From contig JALOON010000002.1 in assembly GCA_025454405.1 (NCBI GenBank), forward strand, positions 62,001 through 126,000: a stretch of 64,000 bases of DNA, written 5' to 3'. Below the pieces are notes generated by a model. That model had not been told where the DNA came from. It saw only the letters and a list, made by a program, of their open reading frames with translations, and did no database searches. How positions within the stretch are numbered: the stretch's first letter is position 1; each line of letters starts with the position of its first letter. The stretch comes from Oscillatoriaceae cyanobacterium Prado104. GTDB lineage: Bacteria; Cyanobacteriota; Cyanobacteriia; Cyanobacteriales; Microcoleaceae. A program made the position numbers and the translations under genes. This document shows, in pieces, positions 54,558 to 63,666 of this stretch.

Positions 54558-54911
54558 ATGTCTCATAGAGAACAATACATCTGGCGGCGGGGTATTTATC
54601 TTTGTCAAATTTGCTATGAATTAACCAGATATTTTCATCCATCTGAACTTTATGGTCTTACCAGTCAAATTCGCCGCGCTGCTGCCTCTGTACCAGCTAA
54701 TATTGCTGAGGGATATGGACGTGTTAGCAGCAAAGAATATGTTCGATATTTACAAATAGCTCTCGGTTCTCTGCGAGAATTAGATACTCATTTAGTAATT
54801 TTTGAAAAAGTGGGGTTAGCAACACACCAACAAATATCGCCTGTGATTCAAGAAGTAGATGAAGTCACGCGACTGATTGTCAGCACAATAAATAAACTAC
54901 AATCCGAATAA
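54558..54911 (+). CDS. Four-helix bundle protein (S23/IVP family)
   Basis: This 117-residue protein matches the S23 family first seen as 23S rRNA intervening-sequence proteins and now common as stand-alone genes. Core motif YGLTSQIRRAAASVPANIAEG (positions ~33-53) and LGSLRELDTHL are typical. I place the start at ATG 54558. The strong AAGGAG at 54539-54544 is instead set 6 nt from an out-of-frame ATG at 54551 that gives only five codons, so a one-base slip in the TTTT run may have altered the start. Function unknown; nucleic-acid binding is assumed for the family. Confidence 0.85.
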   Translation: MSHREQYIWRRGIYLCQICYELTRYFHPSELYGLTSQIRRAAASVPANIAEGYGRVSSKEYVRYLQIALGSLRELDTHLVIFEKVGLATHQQISPVIQEVDEVTRLIVSTINKLQSE

Positions 54912-55082
54912 AAAAAATCCCTCATCCTTCTTCCTTCTTCCTTCGGAAACCTTCTTCCCTCATCCTTCTTCCTTCTTCTCTCATCCTTCTTCCCTCATCC
55001 TTCTTCCTTCTTCTCTCATCCTTCTTCCCTCATCCTTCTTCCTTCTTCCCTCATCCTTCTTCCTTCTTCCTTCTTCCTTCTT
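54912..55082. repeat. CT-rich tandem repeats directly before dnaJ
   Basis: The gap is almost wholly made of CCTTCTTCCTTCTTCC-type and TCATCCTTCTTCCC-type tandem units, ending one base before the DnaJ-family ATG. No Shine-Dalgarno element is present. The repeats are the same type that occur near 8335-8360. Confidence 0.85.
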
Positions 55083-56189
55083 ATGCAAAATTTTCGCAAT
55101 TACTATGAAATTCTGGGAGTACCCAGAGGTGCCACAGTTCAAGAGATTAAAAAAGCTTACCGCCGATTGGCGAGGCAGTTGCACCCCGATGTAAATCCGG
55201 GGGATAAAGCGGCTGAAGATAGATTTAAAGATATTAACGAAGCCTACGACGTGCTTTCGGATATCGACAAGCGCACTCAATACGACCAGTTTACTAAATT
55301 CTGGAAGCAAAAGGGATTTCAAGGCAAACAAGGGGTGAAAATTCCCAATTTTGGCTCTTGGGGAAACAGTAAAGCTAGCAAAAAAACAGCAGATAACGTT
55401 GATTTTAGCGATTACTCTGATTTTAATAAATTTTTCGATCAAGTCCTTGGCAGGCGTCGGGAAGTGAGGATGGCGACGCCTAACGATGCGCCGATGGATG
55501 TGCCGGAACCGTGGAGTACAGGGTCGAGGAAAACGAGTTATGTAGCTAATTCTCGCGAGGGCAGAAGGGAAAATCTCGATCGCGAAATGAGAAGAGAAGC
55601 GAGGGAAATGGACGATCGAGAAATCAGGAGGGAAGTTAGGGAAAGGGAAATTGACGATTGGGAAAATCGAGAAGTTAGAAGGGATATTGAGGCGCGCTTG
55701 ACTTTGCGTTTGGAAAGGGCATATTCGGGAGGGATCGAACGAATTCGTTTGGATGACGGGCGATCGATCGAGGTAGAAATGCCTCCAGCAATGGTATCTG
55801 GCCAGCGAATTCGCTTGCGAAATCAAGGCATTGGCGGCGGTGATTTGTATTTAAAAATTACGGTTTCTCCCCATCCATTTTTTAGGTTGGAAGGCGCGGA
55901 TATTTGCTGCGAATTGCCGCTGACTCCCTGCGAAGCCGTGTTGGGTGGCGATGTAGAAGTGCCGACGCTGGATGGCTTGGTAAAAATGAAATTGCCGCCG
56001 GGAGTTCCTTCGGGAAAGCGGTTGCGTTTGGCCAATAAAGGTTATCCGACAGGCAAGGGCGATCGAGGCGATCAGTTAGTAGAAATTAAGGTGATAATTC
56101 CTAAAGAAATTAGCGAGGAGGAACGGGAATTATACGAGAAGTTGCGGCAGGTTGAAACTTTTAAACCGCGTCAGGATTTGTTGGGTTAA
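55083..56189 (+). CDS. DnaJ-family co-chaperone without zinc finger (class B)
   Basis: This 368-residue J-domain protein has the J-domain at 1-72 with HPD ([10 protein letters not shown]), a variable middle rich in charged repeats (about 155-205, [12 protein letters not shown]), and two beta C-terminal domains (about 205-360; [18 protein letters not shown]). There is no Cys-rich zinc-finger region. It follows dnaK by about 700 bp and would stimulate an Hsp70 ATPase. It has no ribosome site, only the CT repeats, so translation may rely on another mechanism. Confidence 0.92.
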   Translation: MQNFRNYYEILGVPRGATVQEIKKAYRRLARQLHPDVNPGDKAAEDRFKDINEAYDVLSDIDKRTQYDQFTKFWKQKGFQGKQGVKIPNFGSWGNSKASKKTADNVDFSDYSDFNKFFDQVLGRRREVRMATPNDAPMDVPEPWSTGSRKTSYVANSREGRRENLDREMRREAREMDDREIRREVREREIDDWENREVRRDIEARLTLRLERAYSGGIERIRLDDGRSIEVEMPPAMVSGQRIRLRNQGIGGGDLYLKITVSPHPFFRLEGADICCELPLTPCEAVLGGDVEVPTLDGLVKMKLPPGVPSGKRLRLANKGYPTGKGDRGDQLVEIKVIIPKEISEEERELYEKLRQVETFKPRQDLLG

Positions 56190-56405
56190 TTTTGTATGGT
56201 GCGTCGCTTGGGAAATTATCGTTGCGAAGCGAAGATTTGGAAGGTAGTGCACCCGAAAGGATAAAGAAACCGGGTTTTTTACCGAATCTGCGGGCAAAGC
56301 GAAGAATTATCGCAAAAAACCCGGTTTCTGGCCACCCGTGCGTAAGTCATAAAATCTTAAATCTCAAATATAGATTCGATCGCCCGTATTATAATAGTCA
56401 AGATA
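56190..56405. repeat. AAACCCGGTTT-type repeat downstream of dnaJ
   Basis: Contains AAAGAAACCGGGTTTTTT near 56266-56283 and AAAAAACCCGGTTTCTGG near 56313-56330, inverted to each other and separated by GCGGGCAAAGCGAAGAATT. The motif is the same as at 46-78. No gene is seen. Confidence 0.65.
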
Positions 56406-56768
56406 ATGCTTAAAAGCGTACCTTACTATTCTTTTCTCATCGAACAGCTCAAAGATCCAGTATATGCAGCGGGCTACCTCGCGATATTCTTGAACGAGCA
56501 AGAAGAGGGAGATTTGGACCTGGGCATTTTCCCGTCAGCTTTGAAAGAGGTATTTGAGGCTTTGGGAGAACCAAATATGTCGCCTGATGATGCCTCATTG
56601 CATTTGGAAAAATTAGATAATTTGCTGTCAGGCGAAGGAACTGCGACAATTTATGCTTTAGCTAATTGGCTGAAGGTTTTGGGATTGAAATTAACTGTTG
56701 CGGTTGATAAAAAGGATGAGGAAAGTTCGGCTAATGCGATCGAGTTGGCGGAAGTTAGTAATGTTTAA
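56406..56768 (+). CDS. Orphan HTH antitoxin-like protein (addiction-module antidote type)
   Basis: This is a 120-residue protein resembling HigA-type and 'putative addiction module antidote' DNA-binding antitoxins. YAAGYLAIFLNEQEE near the start and the helix pair around NMSPDDASLHLEKLDNLLSGEG followed by ATIYALANWLKVLGLKLTV are typical. No toxin-like gene is adjacent; downstream is an LRR protein. It may act as a stand-alone regulator or a leftover of a toxin-antitoxin pair. Confidence 0.7.
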   Translation: MLKSVPYYSFLIEQLKDPVYAAGYLAIFLNEQEEGDLDLGIFPSALKEVFEALGEPNMSPDDASLHLEKLDNLLSGEGTATIYALANWLKVLGLKLTVAVDKKDEESSANAIELAEVSNV

Positions 56769-56800
56769 TCGAGTGAAATTAAATATTGAGTGCTGCTATT

Positions 56801-58477
56801 ATGATTCTGAAAGTTAGCTGCGATCGAAAACATAAATTTTGCTTAGTCGTCGCGATCGCACTCTTTTTTATTTTAATAACTTCCTATTTTTTTGAGCCTT
56901 CAGCACTCACAAATCCGCCTACTACTTACAAAACTTTTGCAGAATGGTGCGCCAATCGCGATCTCCTATTACCGGATGTCAAACTCACAGTTGATGTTTT
57001 GTTAGAAAAGGTTGAAACTGAAGATTGTGCATTAGCTCAAAACAAACTGTTAAAGCTCGATCGGGTCGATCTATCTAGAGAGCCATATGAAACAAGTATA
57101 AAGAACATTCAAGTTTTATCATCTCTTCCCCATCTAACTCACCTCAATCTCAATTCCAGTCGAATAGAAGATATCACTCCTTTATTGTCTCTTTCCAATC
57201 TAACTCATCTCAATATGAGTGAGACTTATTCGCTAAAAGATATCACTACTTTATCGTCTCTGCGCAACCTAACTCATCTCGATATCAGTCACAATTCAAT
57301 ACAAGACATTACCCCTTTGATGTCTTTAATAAATCTGCTAAGCCTAGATATTAGCGGTAATAATATTACCAATTTACAGCCACTTTCATCTCTGTTAAAT
57401 CTCAGGACACTAGAGCTTAAAGAGATTTATTTTAGCAACTTGCAACCACTAAAATATCTCATTAACTTAACTAAGTTATCTATTAGTACCCTAGAAAAAG
57501 ACATCAGTTTTTTGAGCCACCTAACAAATATAAATGAACTTTATCTAGCTGCTGAGACTAGCGATATAACTCCTTTGGCTAATTTAAAAAAATTAACTAA
57601 GCTTTTCCTGATGGGGACATACCTAAATAACATCAACCCTTTGCAGTCATTGACAAATCTTACTGAATTATATCTGGTGAGTAATAATAACAGCCCCGAA
57701 GGGGATGGGAAACAGCAATCTATTGACATGAGCAAAATCGCAAATTTAAAAGAATTGAGAACCCTCAGCATTATTGGCAATAATATTTCCGATCTTAAAC
57801 CGCTGAAATCTCTTGTCAAACTAACCAAGCTTAACCTAAGCAAGAATGAAATTACAGATATCGAGCCTCTGAAAAATCTGACAGGCTTAACCGAACTATC
57901 TCTCAGTTACAATAAAATTTCAGACATCAGCAATTTAAAATTTCTCCCGAACCTAACCAGACTGGATCTTGAAGACAATAAAATATCGGATATCGGATCG
58001 CTGCAATTTCTAAAAAAATTAACTGCGATCGGCATTAGTAACAATCAAATTTCTGACATTCGTCCCTTAGCATCTTTAACTAACCTAACCGAACTTTATA
58101 TTATCTGGAACAAAATTTCTGACATTAACCCGCTAGGATTTCTGACAAACCTAACTAAACTTGACCTGCAAGGCAATCAAATCTCAAACATTAGTCCACT
58201 GAAATATTTGACAAATCTCACACACCTTTACCTTCCAAACAATAAAATCAAAGATGTCCGCCCACTGCAATCGCTAACCAAGCTAACTAAACTTCACCTT
58301 TACGATAACCCGCTTCCTCTAAAAAAATGTCCCGTTCTCACAAAATCTGTCTGTCTCCTTAAGTTTTATTGGAACAATAGGCACATGACAGGTTATATGG
58401 ATTGGGAAGCCTATAAAATGAGTAACCCAGATACCATACCAATTCCTAACCGATACCCATACATTGATAATTGGTAG
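56801..58477 (+). CDS. Membrane-anchored leucine-rich-repeat protein (internalin-like)
   Basis: This 558-residue protein starts at the ATG at 56801; a TTG five codons earlier is the alternative. An N-terminal membrane helix or signal anchor (about 16-36, LVVAIALFFILITSYFF) precedes an internalin-like array of about eighteen 22-residue repeats (LTNLTELYLxxNKISDIxPL; residues ~95-500). The region near 300 has an irregular repeat with NNNSPEGDGKQ. A Cys-containing capping segment and a short Tyr-rich tail (RYPYIDNW) follow. Likely a surface or periplasmic protein-protein interaction scaffold; partner unknown. The gene lies just after the antitoxin-like gene and has a poor Shine-Dalgarno element. 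Confidence 0.87.
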   Translation: MILKVSCDRKHKFCLVVAIALFFILITSYFFEPSALTNPPTTYKTFAEWCANRDLLLPDVKLTVDVLLEKVETEDCALAQNKLLKLDRVDLSREPYETSIKNIQVLSSLPHLTHLNLNSSRIEDITPLLSLSNLTHLNMSETYSLKDITTLSSLRNLTHLDISHNSIQDITPLMSLINLLSLDISGNNITNLQPLSSLLNLRTLELKEIYFSNLQPLKYLINLTKLSISTLEKDISFLSHLTNINELYLAAETSDITPLANLKKLTKLFLMGTYLNNINPLQSLTNLTELYLVSNNNSPEGDGKQQSIDMSKIANLKELRTLSIIGNNISDLKPLKSLVKLTKLNLSKNEITDIEPLKNLTGLTELSLSYNKISDISNLKFLPNLTRLDLEDNKISDIGSLQFLKKLTAIGISNNQISDIRPLASLTNLTELYIIWNKISDINPLGFLTNLTKLDLQGNQISNISPLKYLTNLTHLYLPNNKIKDVRPLQSLTKLTKLHLYDNPLPLKKCPVLTKSVCLLKFYWNNRHMTGYMDWEAYKMSNPDTIPIPNRYPYIDNW

Positions 58478-58860
58478 CGTTTTCAGTTAAAATGGATGAT
58501 ATACGGGCAAAGGCGAATCGATCGAATCTGTTCCGATTTAACTTTCAAGATTTTGGCTCCTGCTTCTTTCGTGACAAATCGAGCAAGTGGATTTATTTGC
58601 TTGGCTTCTGAGTGTTGTATTGCTATCATAGTAATTGCACCTAATTTCAATGGTAAGCACACCTGGTTTCATAAGTGCACCTGGTTCGATCGGTAAGCGC
58701 TTTTGATTTCATTGGTTAAGTTCACCTGGTTTCAGTAGGTGTATCTCGCCGAGCGAGATTTTGTCTGATTTAGAGATTGCCCTTCAGTTTCCTAGGCCGG
58801 GGGGCGATCGCTATTTAATAATGTAATTAGCTTCAGGCAAATACTTGCCCTCTGTCAAGC
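58478..58860. repeat. Intergenic region with degenerate CACCTGGTTTCAT repeats
   Basis: From about 58632 to 58745 five imperfect units share the phrase GCACCTGGTTTCA, spaced 18-24 bp (for example CACCTAATTTCAATGG, ACACCTGGTTTCAT, GCACCTGGTTCGATCGG, TCACCTGGTTTCAGT). They precede the XRE gene. No gene is seen. Confidence 0.55.
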
Positions 58861-59073
58861 ATGGGATTAGTGAGGTTGCGGATTCGAGAGCTGGCTGCCG
58901 AGAAGGGTTGGACTCTAACAGAGGTTTCCGAGCGCGCGGGAGTTCACTACAGCACTCTGAAGAATTATGCCCGTTCGCCCGGTTTAGCAACGGTTGATGT
59001 TACTTATTTACAAAAATTAGCTAGAACTTTTGACGTGTTAATTGAAGACTTGTTTGATGTGGTAGAAGATTAG
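58861..59073 (+). CDS. XRE-family helix-turn-helix regulator
   Basis: This is a 70-residue protein that is almost only an HTH_3 fold: RIRELAAEKGWTLTEVSERAGVHYSTLKNY, then LQKLARTFDVLIEDLF. It should bind DNA as a dimer. No toxin or phage gene is adjacent. It lies after a set of degenerate repeats that may include its operator. Confidence 0.85.
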   Translation: MGLVRLRIRELAAEKGWTLTEVSERAGVHYSTLKNYARSPGLATVDVTYLQKLARTFDVLIEDLFDVVED

Positions 59074-59245
59074 GCGCTCGCCAGTATCGAGTCACAAACA
59101 ACCAAATTCAAGAATTTGCGGATCGGGTTTACCCAAGTCAGAGAAAATAAATGTACTCTCAGCGGCATATGTAGCTGTCAGATCGACCCGATCGGTCTAC
59201 AATTTGTAACGTTGAGCCTTATTGAAGTGCAGGAGTGGAGCTGGC

Positions 59246-60082
59246 TTGGATAACGCGAGTCTGTCACGAAAAACCCCGCAAGCCTCGGAGCTAGGGGTAG
59301 ACGAAATTCCAGAAGCGGTGCGAGACAACCCGTACCTAGTAGAATCCCAGCAGAGCCAGTCAAAAAGAAGATGGCTGATTTGGAAACTGCTAGGGTTGGG
59401 CGTAGTCGCCTTTGCGGCCAGCATCTGGCTGCACCTCAATTTTGACATTTTCGGCGATCGAGCCGTCCAAACCGTACAAAACCCAGCAGCAACCTCTGTG
59501 GCATCCCCCGCCGCCACCAAACGGGCATCTAACTCTAAAGCAGCTAACGCAGCAACAGAAACGCCGGACAACCTGCTGGGACACTTGCCGTATTCAGAAG
59601 CGCCGGCTAAAGACTTGGTAGCCGTTACCGCCGATGGAGGCGTCAAACTCCGCACCGCAGCAGCAGCAAAATATCAAGAAATGGCCAACGCAGCAGCAGC
59701 AGATGGCATATACTTTGCTCCTATATCAGGTTTTCGATCGCTCCAAGACCAGCAGCACGTATTTTTTGACGTTAAAGCAGAACGCAAGCAAAACCCCACC
59801 AAACGAGCCGAAGTCAGCGCTCCTCCAGGATACAGCGAACACCATACAGGTTACGCGATCGACCTCGGCGACGGCAGCGCCCCGGAACACAACCTCAGCC
59901 AGAGTTTTGAAACTACCCGAGCTTTCAAATGGCTCGAAGCCAACGCAGCCTCCTTCAGCTTTGAAATATCCTTCACCAAAAACAACCGCCAAGGCGTCAG
60001 TTACGAACCCTGGCACTGGCGCTTTGTGGGCGACAAGCACAGTCTAGAAACTTTCTACAAGGCTCATTCGCTGAAAAAATAG
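59246..60082 (+). CDS. D-alanyl-D-alanine carboxypeptidase family protein (VanY/M15)
   Basis: This 278-residue membrane-anchored zinc peptidase trims peptidoglycan stems. I use the TTG at 59246 because AGGAGTGGAG ends 5 nt before it; a TTG 24 bases upstream also opens the frame. A basic cytosolic segment is followed by one membrane helix (LLGLGVVAFAASIWLHL, about 46-62), an Ala/Thr linker, and the VanY domain. The zinc site is conserved: GYSEHHTGYAIDLGD (His and Asp) and EPWHWRF (His). Confidence 0.9.
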   Translation: MDNASLSRKTPQASELGVDEIPEAVRDNPYLVESQQSQSKRRWLIWKLLGLGVVAFAASIWLHLNFDIFGDRAVQTVQNPAATSVASPAATKRASNSKAANAATETPDNLLGHLPYSEAPAKDLVAVTADGGVKLRTAAAAKYQEMANAAAADGIYFAPISGFRSLQDQQHVFFDVKAERKQNPTKRAEVSAPPGYSEHHTGYAIDLGDGSAPEHNLSQSFETTRAFKWLEANAASFSFEISFTKNNRQGVSYEPWHWRFVGDKHSLETFYKAHSLKK

Positions 60083-60227
60083 TTGACAGTTGGTCAGGAG
60101 TTTTGAGTTGTGAATGCGTGAGTTTTGAGTTAAAGACTGTTCACAATTCACAACTCAAAACTTAAAACTCAGAACTTCCCCTCTCCCCCTCCCCCACTCC
60201 CCCACTCCCCCACTCCCCCCCTCTCCA
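60083..60227. repeat. Heptad repeats and C-rich tract directly before coaD
   Basis: (AACTCAA)n and (TTTTGAG)n heptamers near 60100-60170 are followed by a pyrimidine tract of CCCCCACTC units (60181-60226) that reaches the coaD start. No Shine-Dalgarno element is present. The tract could form G-quadruplex on the other strand. Confidence 0.75.
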
Positions 60228-60818
60228 TTGGGCAAACAAGTGATTGCAATCTATCCAGGAAGCTTCGATCCCATTACTTTAGGCCACGCGGACTTGATCG
60301 AGCGCGGGTGCAAACTGTTCGATCGAGTAATTGTCACCGTAGTTCGCAATCCCAGCAAAACTCCTCTATTCACCGTAGAGGAACGCATCCAGCAAATCCA
60401 ACGCTCCGTCCAACATTTGCCAAACGTAGAGGTAGACAGTTTTGAGGGTTTAACAGTAAACTATGCTAAAATTCGACAAGCCAAAGTGCTGCTGCGGGGT
60501 CTGCGAGTATTAACAGATTTTGAAATGGAACTCCAAATGGCCCACACCAATAAAACCCTCTGGGGCGAAATTGAAACAGTTTTTTTGGCAACTTCTAACG
60601 AGTACAGTTTTTTAAGCAGCAGTGTAGTTAAAGAAATAGCCAAGTTTGGTGGCTCCGTAGATCATCTTGTTCCTAAACACGTCGCTCTAGATATTTACAA
60701 ATGTTACGCCAGCAGGAACCAAATCGCATCGAACCCGACAGCACCGGACGCGGCACTGAGAACGAACAACCTCAGAATCCAGCCGCCTTCGGAGACGAAA
60801 ACCGCACCGCAGGAGTAG
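60228..60818 (+). CDS. coaD: Phosphopantetheine adenylyltransferase
   Basis: This 196-residue enzyme makes dephospho-CoA from phosphopantetheine and ATP. The nucleotidyltransferase motif [19 protein letters not shown] (10-28, HxGH-like), [20 protein letters not shown] and [19 protein letters not shown] are intact. The core ends near residue 158; a further ~38 polar residues run over the start of the next gene, overlapping it by 118 nt. The start is TTG or a GTG four codons later. The ribosome site is replaced by a C-rich tract. Confidence 0.94.
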   Translation: MGKQVIAIYPGSFDPITLGHADLIERGCKLFDRVIVTVVRNPSKTPLFTVEERIQQIQRSVQHLPNVEVDSFEGLTVNYAKIRQAKVLLRGLRVLTDFEMELQMAHTNKTLWGEIETVFLATSNEYSFLSSSVVKEIAKFGGSVDHLVPKHVALDIYKCYASRNQIASNPTAPDAALRTNNLRIQPPSETKTAPQE

Positions 60819-61387
60819 ACATCCAGCGGGAATTGAATCGGCTTGAGGAAATCGTTCTCGACAGCCCGCGCATTCCCTTGACTAGACGGACTCTGGTGGA
60901 CGAAGAACAGTTGCTAGATCAATTAGACTTGGTGAGGCTGAATTTGCCCATAGCCTTTCAGGAAGCTGAGGCGGTTCTGCGCCACAAGGAGGAACTGCTT
61001 CACGAAGCTGAACTTTACGCTCAGGAAGTCATCGAAGCAGCTGAGCAGCGGGCGGCAGAGCTTTTAAATGATATGGGCTTGCTCCAGCAGGCTAAGATAG
61101 AAGCGGATCAGTTGCGCCAGCAAGTGTTGCTCGACTGCGAAGCCATCCAGCAAGCAACTTTGGCTGAAGTAGAACAAATCCGCTATCAGGCTCAAGAGGA
61201 ATTGGAGGAAATGAGAGCGCGGGCTCTGGCAGAATGCGAAGAGATTCAAAACGGCGCTGACGACTACGCCGACCAAGTTTTGAACAATATCGAACACAAA
61301 TTAGGCGATATGTTGCGCGTGATTCGCAACGGTCGCGAGCAGTTGGACGGTGTTGCTGGCTCCCACAGCCCTCACGGGAATGGATAA
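60701..61387 (+). CDS. Coiled-coil protein, DivIVA-like, downstream of coaD
   Basis: This 228-residue acidic protein has a disordered first ~40 residues and then a long helical coiled coil (about 45-215) rich in Glu/Ala/Gln ([20 protein letters not shown]). In many cyanobacteria a similar gene follows coaD and is annotated as DivIVA-domain or ATP-synthase-B-like; the coiled coil alone does not establish a function. It overlaps the coaD C-terminus by 118 nt and is likely co-transcribed. A terminator follows at 61424. Confidence 0.8.
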   Translation: MLRQQEPNRIEPDSTGRGTENEQPQNPAAFGDENRTAGVDIQRELNRLEEIVLDSPRIPLTRRTLVDEEQLLDQLDLVRLNLPIAFQEAEAVLRHKEELLHEAELYAQEVIEAAEQRAAELLNDMGLLQQAKIEADQLRQQVLLDCEAIQQATLAEVEQIRYQAQEELEEMRARALAECEEIQNGADDYADQVLNNIEHKLGDMLRVIRNGREQLDGVAGSHSPHGNG

Positions 61388-61423
61388 ATAGTTGTTGGCT
61401 GATTTGGTTGCTACAAATCTCTA

Positions 61424-61451
61424 AAAATCCACCTCTTTTGGGTGGTTTTTT
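61424..61451 (+). terminator. Rho-independent terminator after coaD operon
   Basis: CCACC (61429-61433) pairs with GGTGG (61441-61445), extended by an A-tract against the TTTTTT run that follows. It lies 37 bp after the coiled-coil gene, in the same direction. Confidence 0.75.
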
Positions 61452-61702
61452 AGTTTGATAGTTAAGTTTTGTTGAATCTTGTGTAAATATTGTTTTTTTT
61501 GCTATTTTAACAGCATTAACAAGCCTAATCATCCCAAGCAATTCTAATTGTAAGGCTTCGATAGCGACAATGCAAAAGCATCTAATCGGTTCGCGGAATT
61601 CGACTTAATCCGAGCTTTTTAATCCGAGCTTTGGCGATCGCAAGCGTGGTAATTACTCATGCAGGGTTCTTGGCATTTGGCAACGATCGCAGAATTCTAG
61701 TT

Positions 61703-61846
61703 AGGGCTTGCTGAATAAAACTCTCAGCCCCCGAGAGCAATGGTTTTGAGCCTTTTGCGATCGATTTAGTGCCAGGTTATGGCATAGAGATGGTCAAAAC
61801 CAATGCCCAATGCCCCCCTCACCAAAAGACTTATTCAGCAAGCCCT
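61703..61846. repeat. MITE: 144 bp with 16-bp terminal inverted repeats
   Basis: AGGGCTTGCTGAATAA at 61703-61718 is exactly inverted at 61831-61846 (TTATTCAGCAAGCCCT). The element is flanked on both sides by AGTT (61699-61702 and 61847-61850), a plausible 4-bp target duplication. It has no coding capacity. Its ends match the general form of cyanobacterial insertion-sequence ends, so it is probably mobilised by a full-length relative. Confidence 0.85.
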
Positions 61847-62102
61847 AGTTATTGCGATCGATTTGGTTGGCCCGCAGTTTTGATGCATCGATTGGTGGCA
61901 AAGCTAACCTTTGAAGTGTCAATAATTACCGCCCTGGTTGCTGAGAATTCGGAGTCCGGCAAAGCTCGATCGAACCGCGCGAATTCAGTCGAACGCCAGT
62001 CGCAGCAAGGGCGGTGAGTATGCCGCCAAGAAAGGACTCAAGAAAGGACTAAAGTCCTCACTACAAACAGAAGAAGGCGCTGGGGAGCGCCCTAAAATAG
62101 GA
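61847..62102. other. Intergenic, GGACTAAAGTCCTCACTAC half-repeat near metK end
   Basis: No gene is seen. A GGACTAAAGTCCTCACTACAAAC half-element lies near 62045-62067, related to the GTAGTGAGGACT family. It ends at the metK stop. Confidence 0.5.
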
Positions 62103-63365
62103 CTATCGGGCTGCTGCTGACAACTGCTGGCTCACAGCTTCTTTCAACAGCGGCACCTTATCAGTTTGTTCCCAAGGCAAATCTAAATCGGATCGCCCCA
62201 AATGACCGTAAGCAGCTACATCTTGATAGAAACGACCGCCTCTTTCTGCAGGCAAATTCTGCAAATTAAATGTCTGAATAATCCCCGCCGGACGCAGTTC
62301 AAAAATCTGCTGCACGGCTTCTAAAAGACGCTCTTCATCAACTTTTGCAGTGCCAAAAGTTTCGATCGTCATGCTCACAGGCCTCGCTACCCCGATCGCG
62401 TAACTTAACTGCATTTCGCACTTGTCAGCCAAACCCGCTGCTACGATATTTTTAGCAACATAGCGGCAAGCATAGGCAGCGCTGCGGTCTACCTTCGTTG
62501 GGTCTTTGCCAGAAAAAGCACCGCCCCCGTGTCGCGAATAACCGCCGTAGGTATCCACAATAATTTTGCGACCCGTCAAACCCGAATCCCCTTGAGGTCC
62601 GCCCACAACAAATTTGCCAGTGGGGTTGACAAGGAACCGTGTTTGTGAATCGGGTTTCACGCGGATGTCGGCAAACACGGGTTCGACTACAGCAGTCCAA
62701 AGGTCTTCTTTGATCTTGGCTTGAACGGCAGCAGTGTCAGAAATATCGCCGATCGATTCTGTATGCTGCGTAGAAATTAAAATCGTATCTATACCAACAG
62801 GCTTCCCATCTTCGTAAATCACCGTAACTTGACTTTTACCGTCGGGACGCAGGTAAGGCAACTGACCGGTTTTGCGCACAGCAGCCAATTGTCGGCAAAT
62901 CCGGTGAGCCAGACTGATTGGCAGCGGCATCAATTCCGGTGTTTCGTTGCAAGCAAAGCCGAACATCAAACCTTGGTCCCCAGCGCCGATAGCATCCAAT
63001 TCCTCATCGCTAGCTTGTTCCCGGCTTTCGTGAGCCGCATTCACCCCAGCAGCAATATCGGGGGACTGAGCGTCAAGAGCCACCAACACCGCACAGCTAT
63101 TGGCAGAAAAACCGTTGTCAGCATCGATGTAGCCGATGTCTGCTATTTTTTTCCGCGCCAATTCAATGTAATTTACCTGAGCTTTAGTGGTAATTTCGCC
63201 CGTCAGCAGCACCAAGCCCGTGTTGACTACAACTTCGGCGGCGACACGGCTTTTAGGGTCTTCGGTCAGTAAGGCATCTAAGATAGTGTCTGAAATTTGG
63301 TCGCAGATTTTATCGGGATGACCTTCTGTAACGGATTCAGATGTAAAAAGGTAGCGGCGTGACAA
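62103..63365 (-). CDS. metK: S-adenosylmethionine synthetase
   Basis: This 420-residue enzyme makes SAM from methionine and ATP. I use the TTG at 63365 because AAGGAGG lies about 8 nt upstream and the product then starts [19 protein letters not shown] as in relatives; an upstream TTG adds 19 residues. Signature segments [30 protein letters not shown] and [16 protein letters not shown] are intact. SAM supplies the methyltransferases seen here (C5 DNA enzyme, CobI). Confidence 0.97.
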   Translation of the reverse strand: MSRRYLFTSESVTEGHPDKICDQISDTILDALLTEDPKSRVAAEVVVNTGLVLLTGEITTKAQVNYIELARKKIADIGYIDADNGFSANSCAVLVALDAQSPDIAAGVNAAHESREQASDEELDAIGAGDQGLMFGFACNETPELMPLPISLAHRICRQLAAVRKTGQLPYLRPDGKSQVTVIYEDGKPVGIDTILISTQHTESIGDISDTAAVQAKIKEDLWTAVVEPVFADIRVKPDSQTRFLVNPTGKFVVGGPQGDSGLTGRKIIVDTYGGYSRHGGGAFSGKDPTKVDRSAAYACRYVAKNIVAAGLADKCEMQLSYAIGVARPVSMTIETFGTAKVDEERLLEAVQQIFELRPAGIIQTFNLQNLPAERGGRFYQDVAAYGHLGRSDLDLPWEQTDKVPLLKEAVSQQLSAAAR

Positions 63366-63559
63366 TGAACCTTCCTCCTTGAGTGTGCGTGAAGCCTGCA
63401 CGACATCATCAGAAACCGACAAGTTGCTTTTCCGCTAGAAGTTCGGGACAATAGCGTCTCGATGCGCTGGAAAATTTGTGTCGGTCTGGCTGAGTTGAAG
63501 CAGGGTTGGAAATTTGATTAAAGTCTCACCAATATAGCAAATTGAGACTCCGTTACATA
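63366..63559. other. Intergenic between metK and IS605-type element end
   Basis: The metK upstream region carries no recognisable SAM riboswitch by eye. No gene is seen. The boundary of the insertion-sequence right end is near 63545-63577. Confidence 0.4.
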
Positions 63560-63666
63560 AGACTTACCCAAAGCTACCCAGAGCTGTACAGCTCTGGACG
63601 CATGATACTTACTTCCTGCTTCACTCTGGTAGTGTCGGCACTCTCCAGTCCACAGGCTAACCCCGT
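63560..63666 (-). ncRNA. IS605-type right end; candidate TnpB guide (omega/reRNA) region
   Basis: Downstream of the tnpB stop is a structured right end with a perfect 20-bp palindrome CCAGAGCTGTACAGCTCTGG (63578-63597) and further hairpin-forming sequence, including GTGCCGACACTACCAGAGTG on the minus strand. In IS200/IS605 elements the right end and tnpB 3' end are transcribed as the guide RNA of TnpB. Assignment as a working RNA is inference. Confidence 0.55.

Noticed and set aside
54912..55082. Possible CRISPR-like array in the CT-rich repeats
   Set aside because: Units are short, tandem and without unique spacers; it is a simple-sequence repeat.
58496..58696. 66-codon frame after the LRR gene
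   Set aside because: It covers the degenerate CACCTGGTTTCA repeats and has no ribosome site.
61769..62017. 82-codon frame over the MITE
   Set aside because: It begins inside the mobile element and crosses its inverted end, so it is not a natural gene.
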